Origin: Amphritea balenae
GTDB lineage: Bacteria; Pseudomonadota; Gammaproteobacteria; Pseudomonadales; Balneatricaceae
Reading direction: 5' to 3'
NCBI RefSeq assembly: GCF_003858655.1
Contig: NZ_RQXV01000009.1
Coordinates: forward strand, 147,044 to 211,043
Length of the DNA stretch: 64,000 bases
Below are positions 25,341-33,894 of this stretch, piece by piece. The notes under the pieces were generated by a model. The model had not been told where the DNA came from, ran no database searches, and saw nothing but the letters and a program-made list of their open reading frames with translations. Both the position numbers and the translations under genes were made by a program. Every line of letters starts with the position of its first letter. The stretch's first letter is position 1.

Positions 25341-25778
25341 ATGAATAGCATTTTAGATTTTATGACACAGAAGCATCGTGACTGCGACGATGCCTTTGCC
25401 GCCGCCGAAGAGGCGGTATCCCTATCCGAGTGGCAGACAGCCGAACCACACTGGCAACAGTTTAACCAGGCATTAGAGCAGCACTTACAGATGGAGGAAC
25501 TGGTACTGTTTCCTGAGTACGAACAGGTTACCGGCGACCAGAACGGCCCTACCAGCATGATGCGGATGGAGCACCAGCAGATGCGTGCGCTGGTTCATCA
25601 AATGGCTTCGGCTTTAGCAGCGCAAGAGGATGAGGAGTTTCTGGGATTATCAGAAACGATGATGGTACTAATGCAGCAACACAATATGAAAGAGGAGCAG
25701 ATGCTCTACCCGATGGCGGACCAGGCGATCGAGTCGGGTAATACCATTATCGATTCGATGCAACAGATACAGGCATAG
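25341..25778 (+). CDS. Hemerythrin-like HHE domain protein
   Basis: This is a 145-residue four-helix protein. The di-iron ligand pattern is visible: His in QKHRDCDDAF, H and E in LEQHLQMEELVLFPEYE, His in RMEHQQMRALVHQM, and H and E in QQHNMKEEQMLYP. AGGAG ten bases upstream supports the start. Hemerythrins bind O2 or NO. It lies 88 bp after the oxygen-sensitive aldehyde oxidoreductase gene and may protect it or sense oxygen, which is inference. Confidence 0.82.
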   Translation: MNSILDFMTQKHRDCDDAFAAAEEAVSLSEWQTAEPHWQQFNQALEQHLQMEELVLFPEYEQVTGDQNGPTSMMRMEHQQMRALVHQMASALAAQEDEEFLGLSETMMVLMQQHNMKEEQMLYPMADQAIESGNTIIDSMQQIQA

Positions 25779-26285
25779 TGAAACCGACTGTCGATATCAG
25801 GTCGTTGGCTGGAGCTTTCAACAGATGGCCCGGGGGCCAACGGTAATATCTGCCTACTTCGATAACTACTGTTATCCATAGTGGATCAATGGTTGGTTGG
25901 CGGCTGCTGTTCACCAGGCCAGTGATTATTATCGGCTGGTTATTGATCGTCGTTCCAATGCTGATACCGATGGCCTTTGAAGTAGCTAGCCGGCTGTCTG
26001 AGTGAAAACGAAAATCTTAGGCGCAAGCCCTATCAAGCCGATGCTTAAACTGAATTACAAAGTCTATTCTGGCTGATCGCTACTGTTCTTAGAACGGAAC
26101 ATTCGAACTGCTCGGCGTAATGACACAGCCTATTATATTATTACGAGATCACTATCGTCAGTGCTACACAGATGAGAAACCGGTGGAGAGGTATTAGCAC
26201 GTAGCGCGAACACCTACTCCGAGGTTATAAAATGACTAAATCGATTTTTCGTGAAGAATGGTGGGAAATATTCTGGTAAGCAATA
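25779..26285. other. Intergenic stretch with two small open frames only
   Basis: About 500 bases between the hemerythrin gene and the end of the BzdR-like gene contain no recognised gene. Besides the 38-codon frame at 25889-26005, a 15-codon frame (26232-26279) encodes MTKSIFREEWWEIFW after GAGG seven bases upstream. No terminator was identified. Confidence 0.4.
25889..26005 (+). CDS. Possible 38-residue single-span membrane peptide
   Basis: This short frame has one clear hydrophobic helix (PVIIIGWLLIVVPMLIPMAF). No good Shine-Dalgarno is seen, and the frame is closed just upstream by TAG. It may be a real small membrane protein or a remnant of a longer one. No family recognised. Confidence 0.25.
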   Translation: MVGWRLLFTRPVIIIGWLLIVVPMLIPMAFEVASRLSE

Positions 26286-27218
26286 TCAAGAGCTGGCCTG
26301 TATTGGCTGAGCCGGGGTGCACTTGTTAATTATCTCCGCCGCACACTCATCAACACTGCGACCGGAGGTGTCCAATAAGGTATTCGCCTCACGATAATAA
26401 GGCTCACGTTCGGTAAGTATCAATTTCAGATCATCCATCGCCTTCTGGCTGGCAGCCATGGGACGTAAATCGCCCTGAGCCATCACCCGGCTCATATGCT
26501 CTTCGGGCTGCGCCTTCACCCAAACGGTATAAAAATGATTTAATACGTAGCCGTAGGTGTCTTTTTCAGATACTAAACTGCCACCAATTTCTAGCACGAC
26601 CCGGTCGTAGTGCTCGCGAACATAATCGATGGCCTGCCTTTCCAGCTTGCGGTAAGCTTTCTGGCCAAACAGTGTCAACAGCTCTTGCAGATCAAACCCA
26701 CCCAATTGCTCGATCACATCACTGAGTCGAATGAAAGGAATACCGAGACCACTTGCCAACAACTGGCCCAAGGTGCTTTTGCCTGCACCACGCAAACCAA
26801 TAAGAGCGATCCCCCTATCCTGTATTTGGCTATCAATCTCTTTATCCACCGAAAAGGTCTGCTGCAACAGATCGTAGGCTTGTTGGTGCTGCTCCGGCGA
26901 CAGACCGTCGAGTAATTTTAACACCGGGTCTGGTCTGTTATAGGTAAGACTACTGTAGGGCAAGATATCGCTAAGGCCGACATTCATCGCCTCAGCGATC
27001 CGCCACAACAACGACACCGACATATTGGCTTTACCGGTTTCCACCTGAGCAAGATAACGCTCAGATATGCCAGAGTGTTGCGACAACACCTTTCGGGTCA
27101 TCCCTCGTTGTGCTCGCTGCCCCCTGACAAGCTTGGCAATCTGTTGCACATAAGCCGCCAGAGCTTCCTGGCTATTTTGATTACTCTCTAACGGCAATGT
27201 TGATTCACGCTGGTCCAT
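26286..27218 (-). CDS. bzdR: BzdR/BoxR-like regulator: XRE helix-turn-helix fused to shikimate kinase-like domain
   Basis: This is a 310-residue regulator. Residues 15-90 form an XRE helix-turn-helix (MTRKVLSQHSGISERYLAQVETGKAN). Residues from about 135 resemble shikimate kinase, with an intact P-loop GLRGAGKSTLG. This architecture is specific to BzdR and BoxR, which repress benzoate catabolism and respond to benzoyl-CoA bound by the kinase-like domain. ATG 27218 is chosen because GGAGGGG lies five bases upstream. It lies downstream of, and parallel to, the gcdH-hydrolase-thiolase operon, with a 124-bp gap that could hold its own promoter. It is the probable master repressor of the island. 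Confidence 0.88.
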   Translation of the reverse strand: MDQRESTLPLESNQNSQEALAAYVQQIAKLVRGQRAQRGMTRKVLSQHSGISERYLAQVETGKANMSVSLLWRIAEAMNVGLSDILPYSSLTYNRPDPVLKLLDGLSPEQHQQAYDLLQQTFSVDKEIDSQIQDRGIALIGLRGAGKSTLGQLLASGLGIPFIRLSDVIEQLGGFDLQELLTLFGQKAYRKLERQAIDYVREHYDRVVLEIGGSLVSEKDTYGYVLNHFYTVWVKAQPEEHMSRVMAQGDLRPMAASQKAMDDLKLILTEREPYYREANTLLDTSGRSVDECAAEIINKCTPAQPIQASS

Positions 27219-27270
27219 GTTCCCCTCCATAATGCGTAGCTCTATATAGTTTACTCATTGTCTTGAGAAT

Positions 27271-27282
27271 GATCTATAGTTC
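27271..27282. promoter_or_regulatory. Near-palindrome GATCTATAGTTC upstream of the bzdR-like gene
   Basis: On the minus strand this reads GAACTATAGATC and differs from the perfect palindrome upstream of gcdH (30739-30750) by one base. It lies about 53 bp before the regulator's start, a position suited to autoregulation. This is a weak inference. Confidence 0.3.
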
Positions 27283-27354
27283 CGATTTTAAATCTATTAC
27301 TTTTTGGACAAGATCTATCGACGAGAGGCTACAAAGGGAACGCCAGCCCTGTCG

Positions 27355-28560
27355 TTACAGCCGTTCTATGATCATTGCGACCCCCTGGCCAACGCCAACA
27401 CACATGGTACATAGTGCATAACGCCCGCCACTTCTTTGCAATTGATACATCGCAGTTGTGATTAACCGGGCGCCACTCATTCCCAATGGGTGACCTAAAG
27501 CGATAGCGCCGCCCAACGGGTTAACCCTGGCATCATCATCAGCCAGGCCAAGATTACGTATGACCGATAGTGCCTGGGCAGCAAAGGCTTCGTTGAGCTC
27601 AATCAAATCCATCTGATCCAACTCCAGTCCACTCATCGCCAGCACTTTGTGCACCGCCGGTACCGGACCAAATCCCATCACCCGGGGGTCGACACCGGCA
27701 CTGGCACTGGCCACTACACGCGCACGAGGCGTCAATTGATGCTGCTTAAGACCCGCCTCGGAGGACAACAACAGTGCGCAGGCACCGTCATTCACGCCTG
27801 AGGCATTACCCGCCGTAACCGAGCCGGAGGCTGACACCACTCCCTTAAGTTTGGCCAGCGATTCCAGCGTAACCTGCGGGCGCAAATGTTCGTCATGCCC
27901 GACCACCACAGGATCACCTTTACGCTGGGGGATGTTAACCGGCACGATCTCGTCAGCATATAACCCCGCCGCCTGTGCTTTGGCTGCGCTATGCTGGCTG
28001 CGTAAAGCAAACACATCCTGGTCATGCCGAGCGATTGAAAACTCGTTAGCCAGATTTTCCGCCGTCTCAGGCATTGAATCGACCCCGTAGAGCGACTTTA
28101 TCGACGGATTAATAAAACGCCAACCAATAGTGGTGTCGTAGATCTCTGCTTGACGGGAAAAAGCTCCTTGAGCCTTAGGCATCACGAACGGAGCACGCGA
28201 CATCGACTCAACCCCGCCCGCAATCATCAGCTGCGCTTCACCGGCTTTGATCGAACGTGATGCCATCGACACCGCATCCATCCCCGAGCCGCAGAGCCGA
28301 TTAAGTGTCACCCCAGCAACCGTTGTAGGCAAACCAGCAAGCAACCCCACCATCCGCCCAACGTTACGATTATCCTCGCCAGCCTGATTAGCGCAGCCGT
28401 ACACCAGATCATCCACCATCTGCCAATCAACCTGATGATTTCGCTGCATTAGTGCCTTGATCGGTATCGCTCCCAGGTCATCTGTACGCACCGACGCCAA
28501 GCTACCACCATAACGGCCAATCGGAGTGCGTATCGCATCACAGATATAAGCATCTTGCAT
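27355..28560 (-). CDS. Acetyl-CoA acyltransferase (thiolase), 3-oxoadipyl/3-oxopimelyl-CoA type
   Basis: This is a 401-residue thiolase. The nucleophile Cys is in LNRLCGSGMDAV (about residue 90), the His in GGAIALGHPLGMSGAR (about 353), and the second Cys in LCTMCVGVGQG. It is most like PcaF/PaaJ, thiolases of 3-oxo dicarboxylic CoA esters, which suits cleavage of 3-oxopimelyl-CoA to glutaryl-CoA and acetyl-CoA. It may also cleave acetoacetyl-CoA. It is the last gene of the operon gcdH-hydrolase-thiolase. Confidence 0.87.
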   Translation of the reverse strand: MQDAYICDAIRTPIGRYGGSLASVRTDDLGAIPIKALMQRNHQVDWQMVDDLVYGCANQAGEDNRNVGRMVGLLAGLPTTVAGVTLNRLCGSGMDAVSMASRSIKAGEAQLMIAGGVESMSRAPFVMPKAQGAFSRQAEIYDTTIGWRFINPSIKSLYGVDSMPETAENLANEFSIARHDQDVFALRSQHSAAKAQAAGLYADEIVPVNIPQRKGDPVVVGHDEHLRPQVTLESLAKLKGVVSASGSVTAGNASGVNDGACALLLSSEAGLKQHQLTPRARVVASASAGVDPRVMGFGPVPAVHKVLAMSGLELDQMDLIELNEAFAAQALSVIRNLGLADDDARVNPLGGAIALGHPLGMSGARLITTAMYQLQRSGGRYALCTMCVGVGQGVAMIIERL

Positions 28561-28598
28561 GACTTGCTCCTGCTTCCTTAAACATCTTTATCATCGAT

Positions 28599-29417
28599 TT
28601 ATTGACGACAGGTTGGGATAAAATCAACCAGCGCTTGCTGGCTGAGTTTCGGTTGATCTCGAAACGGCGAATGACCGCATCGCTCAAGTAGGACAGTACT
28701 GACTGGTCCTGCTATTTGAGACGCAATCGCCTGTAGTTGCAGCTCAGTACCGTATTGATCGTCCTGCCCCTGTATCAACAGCGTGGGGACGGAGATCTGT
28801 GATAGATATTTTTCGATATTCCAATCGACGAACGCCGGCGCCAGCCAGGCATCATTCCAGCCCCAAAAGGCGCAGTCGACATTTTCATCGTGGTAGCGTT
28901 TCAAGCGCTGGCGCAGATCTGTTTCGGTATAGAGCACCTTGCTGTTAGCGATACTCTCCAGCGACAACGGTTCGACAAACACATGCGGAGCCATTAAAAC
29001 CAAGCCCTTTATCCGCGGATCGGTGACACCGCCCGCATGGATCAGCGCAATCGAACTACCGTCGCTGTGCCCGACTAACACGGCATTACGTACCCCCGCG
29101 GCATCCAACAGGGCAGGCAACACCTTCAGCCCCTCATCGTGCATGTAGCTCAGAGGTCTGGGTAGATCCACCGGATCGGACGCACCATAGCCTGCACGGC
29201 TATAGACCAGCACCCCACACCCAGTCGCTCTGGCCACCTGCTCAGGAAAATCCTGCCATAGCGCTACACAGCCCAACCCTTCATGCAGAAATACCAGCGT
29301 CAGGGCAGCTTCAGGCTTGGGCCCCAGCCATACGTATTCCAACCGCTTTCCGCCGACCGGGTAAAACCCGGTCGAGCTATTCAGCGGTATGGATTCAGCG
29401 TCGAAAATCTTAGTCAT
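28599..29417 (-). CDS. Alpha/beta hydrolase
   Basis: This is a 272-residue alpha/beta hydrolase-fold protein. The HEGLGC oxyanion-hole region is at about residues 45-50, the nucleophile elbow GHSDGSSIAL places Ser near 118, the Asp is in IQGQDDQYG, and the His is in LLERCGHSPFRDQP. It resembles hydrolases found in benzoyl-CoA and related catabolic clusters, with unknown natural substrate. It is between gcdH (9 bp gap) and the thiolase gene (38 bp gap). No signal peptide. Confidence 0.8.
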   Translation of the reverse strand: MTKIFDAESIPLNSSTGFYPVGGKRLEYVWLGPKPEAALTLVFLHEGLGCVALWQDFPEQVARATGCGVLVYSRAGYGASDPVDLPRPLSYMHDEGLKVLPALLDAAGVRNAVLVGHSDGSSIALIHAGGVTDPRIKGLVLMAPHVFVEPLSLESIANSKVLYTETDLRQRLKRYHDENVDCAFWGWNDAWLAPAFVDWNIEKYLSQISVPTLLIQGQDDQYGTELQLQAIASQIAGPVSTVLLERCGHSPFRDQPKLSQQALVDFIPTCRQ

Positions 29418-29426
29418 GCTACGGCA

Positions 29427-30626
29427 TTATACAGAAAACGCCTGCAAACCTGTCTGGGCACGCCCTAAGATCAACGCATGGACATCGTGAGCACCTTCAT
29501 AAGTATTGACCGCCTCGAGATTCATCACATGACGGATCACATGAAACTCGTCAGCGATACCGTTGCCGCCATGCATATCACGCGCGACACGGGCGATATC
29601 CAACGACTTGCCACAAGAATTACGCTTGATAAGCGAGATCAATTCGGGCGCACACTGACCCTGATCCATCAACCGGCCAGCCTGCAAACACCCCTGTAAA
29701 CCTAAGCTGATTTCGGTTTGCATATCAGCCAGCTTCTTCTGGATCAGCTGAGTGGCCGCTAAAGGCCGGCCAAACTGCTGACGATCCAAGGTATATTGAC
29801 GTGCGGCTTGCCAGCAGAACTCAGCCGCTCCCAACGCACCCCAGGCAATACCGAAGCGTGCTTTATTGAGACAACCAAAGGGTCCCGACAGACCCGAAGC
29901 ATTCGGTAGCAGATTTTCTTCAGGTACAGCCACGTCCTCCATCACAATCTCGCCGGTAATCGACGCCCGCAGAGAAAATTTACCCTCGATCTTAGGAGCA
30001 CTCAGCCCCTTCATCCCCTTCTCTAGAATAAAGCCGCGAATCACGCCATCAAGCTTGGCCCAGACCACAAAAATATCGGCAATCGGCGAATTGGTGATCC
30101 ACATCTTGGTACCTTTAAGCAGATAACCATCGTCAGTCTTGATAGCACGGGTTTTCATGCTGGCTGGATCCGACCCCGCATCGGGCTCAGTCAAGCCAAA
30201 ACAGCCGACCCATTCACCGGTTGCCAGCTTCGGCAGATAACGCTGTCGCTGTTCCTCAGAACCGTAGGCGTAGATAGGGTGCATCACCAGCGACGACTGT
30301 ACGCTCATCGCCGAACGATAACCGCTATCTACCCGCTCAACCTCACGCGCAACCAGACCGTAACTGACATGGTTCACATTGGAGCAACCGTACTCTTCCG
30401 GCAGGGTGGGACCAAGAAGCCCCAGCTCACCCATCTCCTCAAGAATCTCTCGATCAAAACGCTCATGACGATTGGCCTCAAGAACCCTGGGCATCAATCT
30501 TGATTGACAATACTCATAGGAAGCATCACGAATCATTCGCTCCTCTTCAGTAAGCTGATCATCAAGCAGAAAGGGATCTTGCCAGTTGAAAGCTGCTTTT
30601 TTGTTTAGCGTAGGTGTGGTGGTCAT
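29427..30626 (-). CDS. gcdH: Glutaryl-CoA dehydrogenase (decarboxylating)
   Basis: This is a 399-residue acyl-CoA dehydrogenase. Family features include [20 protein letters not shown] (FAD contact), [10 protein letters not shown], the Arg in SFRL-like substrate region, and the catalytic Glu in [18 protein letters not shown] (about residue 378). It oxidises and decarboxylates glutaryl-CoA to crotonyl-CoA, passing electrons to ETF. AGGAG ten bases upstream supports the start. It is first in its operon, opposite had-oah. Glutaryl-CoA comes from 3-oxopimelyl-CoA in the anaerobic benzoate route. Confidence 0.92.
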   Translation of the reverse strand: MTTTPTLNKKAAFNWQDPFLLDDQLTEEERMIRDASYEYCQSRLMPRVLEANRHERFDREILEEMGELGLLGPTLPEEYGCSNVNHVSYGLVAREVERVDSGYRSAMSVQSSLVMHPIYAYGSEEQRQRYLPKLATGEWVGCFGLTEPDAGSDPASMKTRAIKTDDGYLLKGTKMWITNSPIADIFVVWAKLDGVIRGFILEKGMKGLSAPKIEGKFSLRASITGEIVMEDVAVPEENLLPNASGLSGPFGCLNKARFGIAWGALGAAEFCWQAARQYTLDRQQFGRPLAATQLIQKKLADMQTEISLGLQGCLQAGRLMDQGQCAPELISLIKRNSCGKSLDIARVARDMHGGNGIADEFHVIRHVMNLEAVNTYEGAHDVHALILGRAQTGLQAFSV

Positions 30627-30738
30627 TGTTATTTTTCTCCTGCGACTTGATCCAATTCAACACTCGCTCTGGTGAGCATCGATAAAAAGTAGAGGGTTAG
30701 AATCATAGAGCAGGAACAAAAACAGCTCAACAAAATAA

Positions 30739-30750
30739 GAACTATAGTTC
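30739..30750. promoter_or_regulatory. Perfect 12-bp palindrome GAACTATAGTTC upstream of gcdH
   Basis: This palindrome lies 113 bp upstream of gcdH. With one mismatch it also occurs upstream of the bzdR-like gene (27271-27282). Read on the minus strand with its preceding TAT, it also resembles the TGCACTATAA motif (TGAACTATAG). It may be an operator of the gcdH operon. Confidence 0.38.
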
Positions 30751-30885
30751 ATAGTAACTCAAAAACTGCGCTATCAAACAAAGCCCCAGCCTGTTTCATT
30801 AGCATGTCTCAAAAAAACCCAACATATCAATATATTCAACAAGTTAAACTCATATCACAGCGATTAATCGTAATCATACAAACCA

Positions 30886-30900
30886 TTCCACCAGACGGAA
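30886..30900. promoter_or_regulatory. Operator-like site TTCCAC-CAG-ACGGAA
   Basis: This is the fourth member of the TTCC-N7-GGAA series, with two arm mismatches. It lies between gcdH and had. The spacing of TTCC and GGAA (7 bases) is identical to that of the other three copies. Confidence 0.42.
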
Positions 30901-30968
30901 TGAGCAGCTATCAACAACTATAACCGCATCAAAAAAATGTTGACGTCTGCGTTAACATTAGAATAGCA

Positions 30969-30978
30969 TGCACTAAAG
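30969..30978 (+). promoter_or_regulatory. Candidate BzdR-like half site upstream of had-oah
   Basis: TGCACTAAAG is in the orientation of had, 85 bp upstream of its start, and shares TGCACTA with the pad and liv sites. It is the weakest copy of the motif. Confidence 0.32.
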
Positions 30979-31062
30979 TTCACATTACTTAACTTCACTA
31001 ACAGCCCTGTCTGGCTCAGTGATTAATAACTTCAATACAGTATCAACAAGGGGCATATAAAG

Positions 31063-32127
31063 ATGAGCACAGCCTACCGATGGATGATGACCGAGGTCGG
31101 AAAGCCTTTTGAAAAAGTTCACTTTGAACTCGAACCACCCCCTTCTGGCGAAGTCTGCGTGGAAGTCGCCGGGTGTGGTGTCTGTCACACCGATCTGGGA
31201 TTTCTTTACGACGGTGTTAAAACCAATAGCGAGCTACCATTGACACTCGGCCATGAGATCAGCGGTCGGGTTATCGCCGCTGGTGCCGGCTGTGAAGCCT
31301 CACTCGGCAAAGCAGTCATTATTCCCGCCGTACTACCCTGCTACGAGTGTGATCTATGCAAACGCGGCCTACACAATATCTGTCGCAGCCAGAAGATGCC
31401 CGGTAACGATATTCAAGGCGGCTTCGCCAGCCACATTACCGTACCCGGCCACTGCCTATGCGAAGTTGATGAAGCCAAATTAGACACCGCAGGACTGGAG
31501 CTGGCCGATGTATCGGTCGTTGCAGACGCAGTCACGACGCCGTTCCAGGCCGCTGCCCAGGCTGATGTTCAACCGGGCGATCTGGCGATCGTCATCGGTG
31601 TTGGTGGTGTCGGTGGTTACGCGGTGCAGATTGCTAACGCGATGGGCGCTACGGTTATCGCCATCGACGTGGACAGCGCCAAGCTGGAAAGCTATCGAGA
31701 TTTCGGTGCCGCACTGACCCTCAATGCGACTGAATACGATACCCGCTCGCTGAAAAAAGCGGTGCAAGCTTTCGTAAAAGAAAACAACCTGCGCTCCACC
31801 GAATGGAAGATCTTCGAGTGCTCCGGTTCCGCCCCCGGCCAAGCCACCGCGTTTAGCCTGCTGACATTCGGCGCCACTATCGCCGTGGTTGGTTTCACCA
31901 TGGCCAAACAGGAGTTCCGCCTGTCTAACCTGATGGCGTTCCACGCCAAGGCTCAAGGCAACTGGGGCTGCGCACCGACTTACTACCCTGCCACGTTGCA
32001 GATGGTGCTCGATGGCAAGATCGCCATGAAACCCTTTACCCAGCAATACCCGATGAACGACATCAACCAAATTTTCGCCGACGCGCACGCTCATAAGCTG
32101 ACCGCTCGTGCCATTCTTGTACCTTGA
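31063..32127 (+). CDS. had: 6-hydroxycyclohex-1-ene-1-carbonyl-CoA dehydrogenase
   Basis: This is a 354-residue medium-chain dehydrogenase. The catalytic zinc region [11 protein letters not shown] and GHEISGRV, the structural zinc set [15 protein letters not shown], and the NAD site [19 protein letters not shown] are all present. The sequence fits Had of Thauera and Azoarcus, which oxidises the 6-hydroxy to the 6-oxo ring ester with NAD+ before ring cleavage. oah follows immediately, the order known from benzoyl-CoA clusters. The matching dienoyl-CoA hydratase (dch) is not in the window. Confidence 0.9.
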   Translation: MSTAYRWMMTEVGKPFEKVHFELEPPPSGEVCVEVAGCGVCHTDLGFLYDGVKTNSELPLTLGHEISGRVIAAGAGCEASLGKAVIIPAVLPCYECDLCKRGLHNICRSQKMPGNDIQGGFASHITVPGHCLCEVDEAKLDTAGLELADVSVVADAVTTPFQAAAQADVQPGDLAIVIGVGGVGGYAVQIANAMGATVIAIDVDSAKLESYRDFGAALTLNATEYDTRSLKKAVQAFVKENNLRSTEWKIFECSGSAPGQATAFSLLTFGATIAVVGFTMAKQEFRLSNLMAFHAKAQGNWGCAPTYYPATLQMVLDGKIAMKPFTQQYPMNDINQIFADAHAHKLTARAILVP

Positions 32128-32137
32128 GGGAAGAACA

Positions 32138-33268
32138 ATGAAAGCTAGCACCAACGATATCGTCCAGGAAACCGCACCTAAGCAGCTCAACGATCACAAT
32201 CTGGTACCCGAGCAGATCGTACCCGGCGTACTGTATGAAAAACGCCCAGCCAAGCGACTCGATGGCAGCATCGCCGAAGGGGTCTACAACGCCTGGATCA
32301 CGCTGGACAACCCGAAGCAGTTCAACTCCTACACCACCGATATGACTAAGGGGCTGATACTGGCCTTCCGTGCCGCGTCTAACTCGCGCGATGTCAACGC
32401 GGTTATCTTTACCGCAGTAGGCGACAAAGCCTTCTGTACCGGTGGCAACACCAAGGAATACGCCGAGTACTACGCCGGCAACCCACAAGAGTACCGCCAA
32501 TATATGCGCCTGTTTAACGACATGGTATCGGCCATTCTTGGTTGTGATAAGCCTGTCATCTGCCGCGTCAACGGCATGCGCATCGGTGGTGGCCAGGAGA
32601 TCGGCATGGCGGCAGACTTTACCGTGGCCCAGGATCTGGCCAACTTCGGTCAAGCCGGTCCCAAACATGGTTCAGCCGCGATTGGCGGTGCTACTGACTT
32701 CCTACCGGTGATGATCGGCTGCGAACAAGCGATGGTATCCGGCACCCTGTGCGAACCGTTCTCGGCCCACAAAGCCAACCGCCTGGGCATCTGCTGCGAA
32801 ATCGTTCCGGCATTGAAAGTCGACGGCAAGTTTATCCCCAATCCTACCGTCGTGACAGATACATATCTGGATGAGTTCGGCCGCGTAGTACATGGTGAAT
32901 TTAAAACCGGCGACGCTTTCAAAACCGGTAAAGATCTGATCAAGCAGGGAGAGATCGATCTATCACTGCTCGATGAGCGTGTTGAAGCATTAGCCAGCAA
33001 ACTATTAGAAACCTTCCCTGAGTGCATGACTAAGTCGTTGGAAGAGCTGCGCAAGCCCAAGTTAAATGCCTGGAACGCCAACAAAGAGAATAGCCGCGCC
33101 TGGTTGGCGCTTAACATGATGAATGAAGCCCGCACCGGTTTCCGTGCCTTCAACGAAGGTAACCGTGAAGTTGGCCGTGAGATCGATTTTGTTGCGCTTC
33201 GCCAGGCGCTGGCTCAGGGCGCACCATGGACGCCCGAACTGATCGAAGATCTTATCCCTAAAGCCTAA
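32138..33268 (+). CDS. oah: 6-oxocyclohex-1-ene-1-carbonyl-CoA hydrolase (ring-opening)
   Basis: This is a 376-residue crotonase-superfamily enzyme, longer than ordinary hydratases and of the size of characterised Oah. CTGGNTKEYAEYYAGNP, CRVNGMRIGGGQEIGMAADF and GQAGPKHGSAAIGGATDFLP are the diagnostic regions. It adds water and hydrolyses the C-C bond, giving 3-hydroxypimelyl-CoA. ATG 32138 with GAGGGA upstream is preferred over an earlier in-frame ATG that would overlap had. A hairpin 17 bp after the stop ends the operon. Confidence 0.92.
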   Translation: MKASTNDIVQETAPKQLNDHNLVPEQIVPGVLYEKRPAKRLDGSIAEGVYNAWITLDNPKQFNSYTTDMTKGLILAFRAASNSRDVNAVIFTAVGDKAFCTGGNTKEYAEYYAGNPQEYRQYMRLFNDMVSAILGCDKPVICRVNGMRIGGGQEIGMAADFTVAQDLANFGQAGPKHGSAAIGGATDFLPVMIGCEQAMVSGTLCEPFSAHKANRLGICCEIVPALKVDGKFIPNPTVVTDTYLDEFGRVVHGEFKTGDAFKTGKDLIKQGEIDLSLLDERVEALASKLLETFPECMTKSLEELRKPKLNAWNANKENSRAWLALNMMNEARTGFRAFNEGNREVGREIDFVALRQALAQGAPWTPELIEDLIPKA

Positions 33269-33284
33269 AATCAAAACTCAAACC

Positions 33285-33309
33285 GTCGGCCCTTAGCATG
33301 AGGGCCGAC
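33285..33309 (+). terminator. Hairpin after oah
   Basis: The perfect 9-bp stem GTCGGCCCT with its complement AGGGCCGAC encloses a 7-base loop. Only a short ATTT tract follows, so termination may be partial, but its place just after the operon fits. Confidence 0.7.
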
Positions 33310-33615
33310 ATTTAAATCACAGATTCACTAATTACTATTTTCTGCCAGCTAATAATTTGAAGACAAGCATTTAATTAATGAACCTTTGTATCCGTTATTT
33401 TCAAGTTTTTAACACTATTGTTTTCTCTACGGGCTCAGAGTGGTCTGAGGTGTCAGGCCTTGTTCGCTCCTTCCCTAACGAAGAGTAAAAGCCTTTTTCC
33501 TGCATTCGAGCAAATGAATAGTAATGCCGGTGGGCTCTATCCTATGACGCAACAGATGTTGCCTGATACTGCTGCTGTCATCAGCATTATGAACCACTTG
33601 TAAGGAATTCAGTCT
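33310..33615. other. Long leader region before the DUF2249 gene
   Basis: These 306 bases lie between the oah terminator and the DUF2249 gene. A 61-codon frame at 33418-33603 has no start signal and no recognisable product, and I do not accept it. AT-rich sequence at about 33365-33415 is the likely promoter zone. No clear operator was found. Confidence 0.4.
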
Positions 33616-33894
33616 ATGCCGCAGTTGATACATTTGGATGTTAGTGAACTTGAAGCACCCGAACCGATGTCAGTGATCCTGAGAGAATTACATCAACTTA
33701 AATCAGATACTGCATTAAGGATCCGTCACCGCAAACGCCCACTACCTCTATACAGTTTATTGCAGGAAATGGGCTTTACATATCATTGCGTGGAATTTGA
33801 TCTCTGTGAGTTTGCCATCTATATCTGGCCCAAAAATGATCACTTGCTGGGTGAATTTTGCCATCAATCGGCTAAGCAGGAGCAGGCATCATGA
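33616..33894 (+). CDS. DUF2249 domain protein
   Basis: This is a 92-residue cytoplasmic protein of the DUF2249 (TusA-like fold) family. LDVSELEAPEPMSVILRELHQL and PLYSLLQEMGFTYHCVE are the conserved parts. AAGGA nine bases upstream supports the start. It overlaps the next gene by 4 bp. DUF2249 genes often lie with denitrification and NO-response genes; the biochemical role is not established. Confidence 0.8.
   Translation: MPQLIHLDVSELEAPEPMSVILRELHQLKSDTALRIRHRKRPLPLYSLLQEMGFTYHCVEFDLCEFAIYIWPKNDHLLGEFCHQSAKQEQAS

Noticed and set aside
30647..30660. TTGATCCAATTCAA as an FNR box of gcdH
   Set aside because: One arm mismatch, and it lies only about 20 bp from the start codon, overlapping where the transcript leader should be.
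31480..32190. 236-codon and overlapping 201-codon minus-strand frames across had and oah
   Set aside because: These are antisense shadows of two well-supported genes, a common result of their codon bias.
33418..33603. 61-codon frame before the DUF2249 gene
   Set aside because: No Shine-Dalgarno, no recognisable product, and ordinary leader-like composition.
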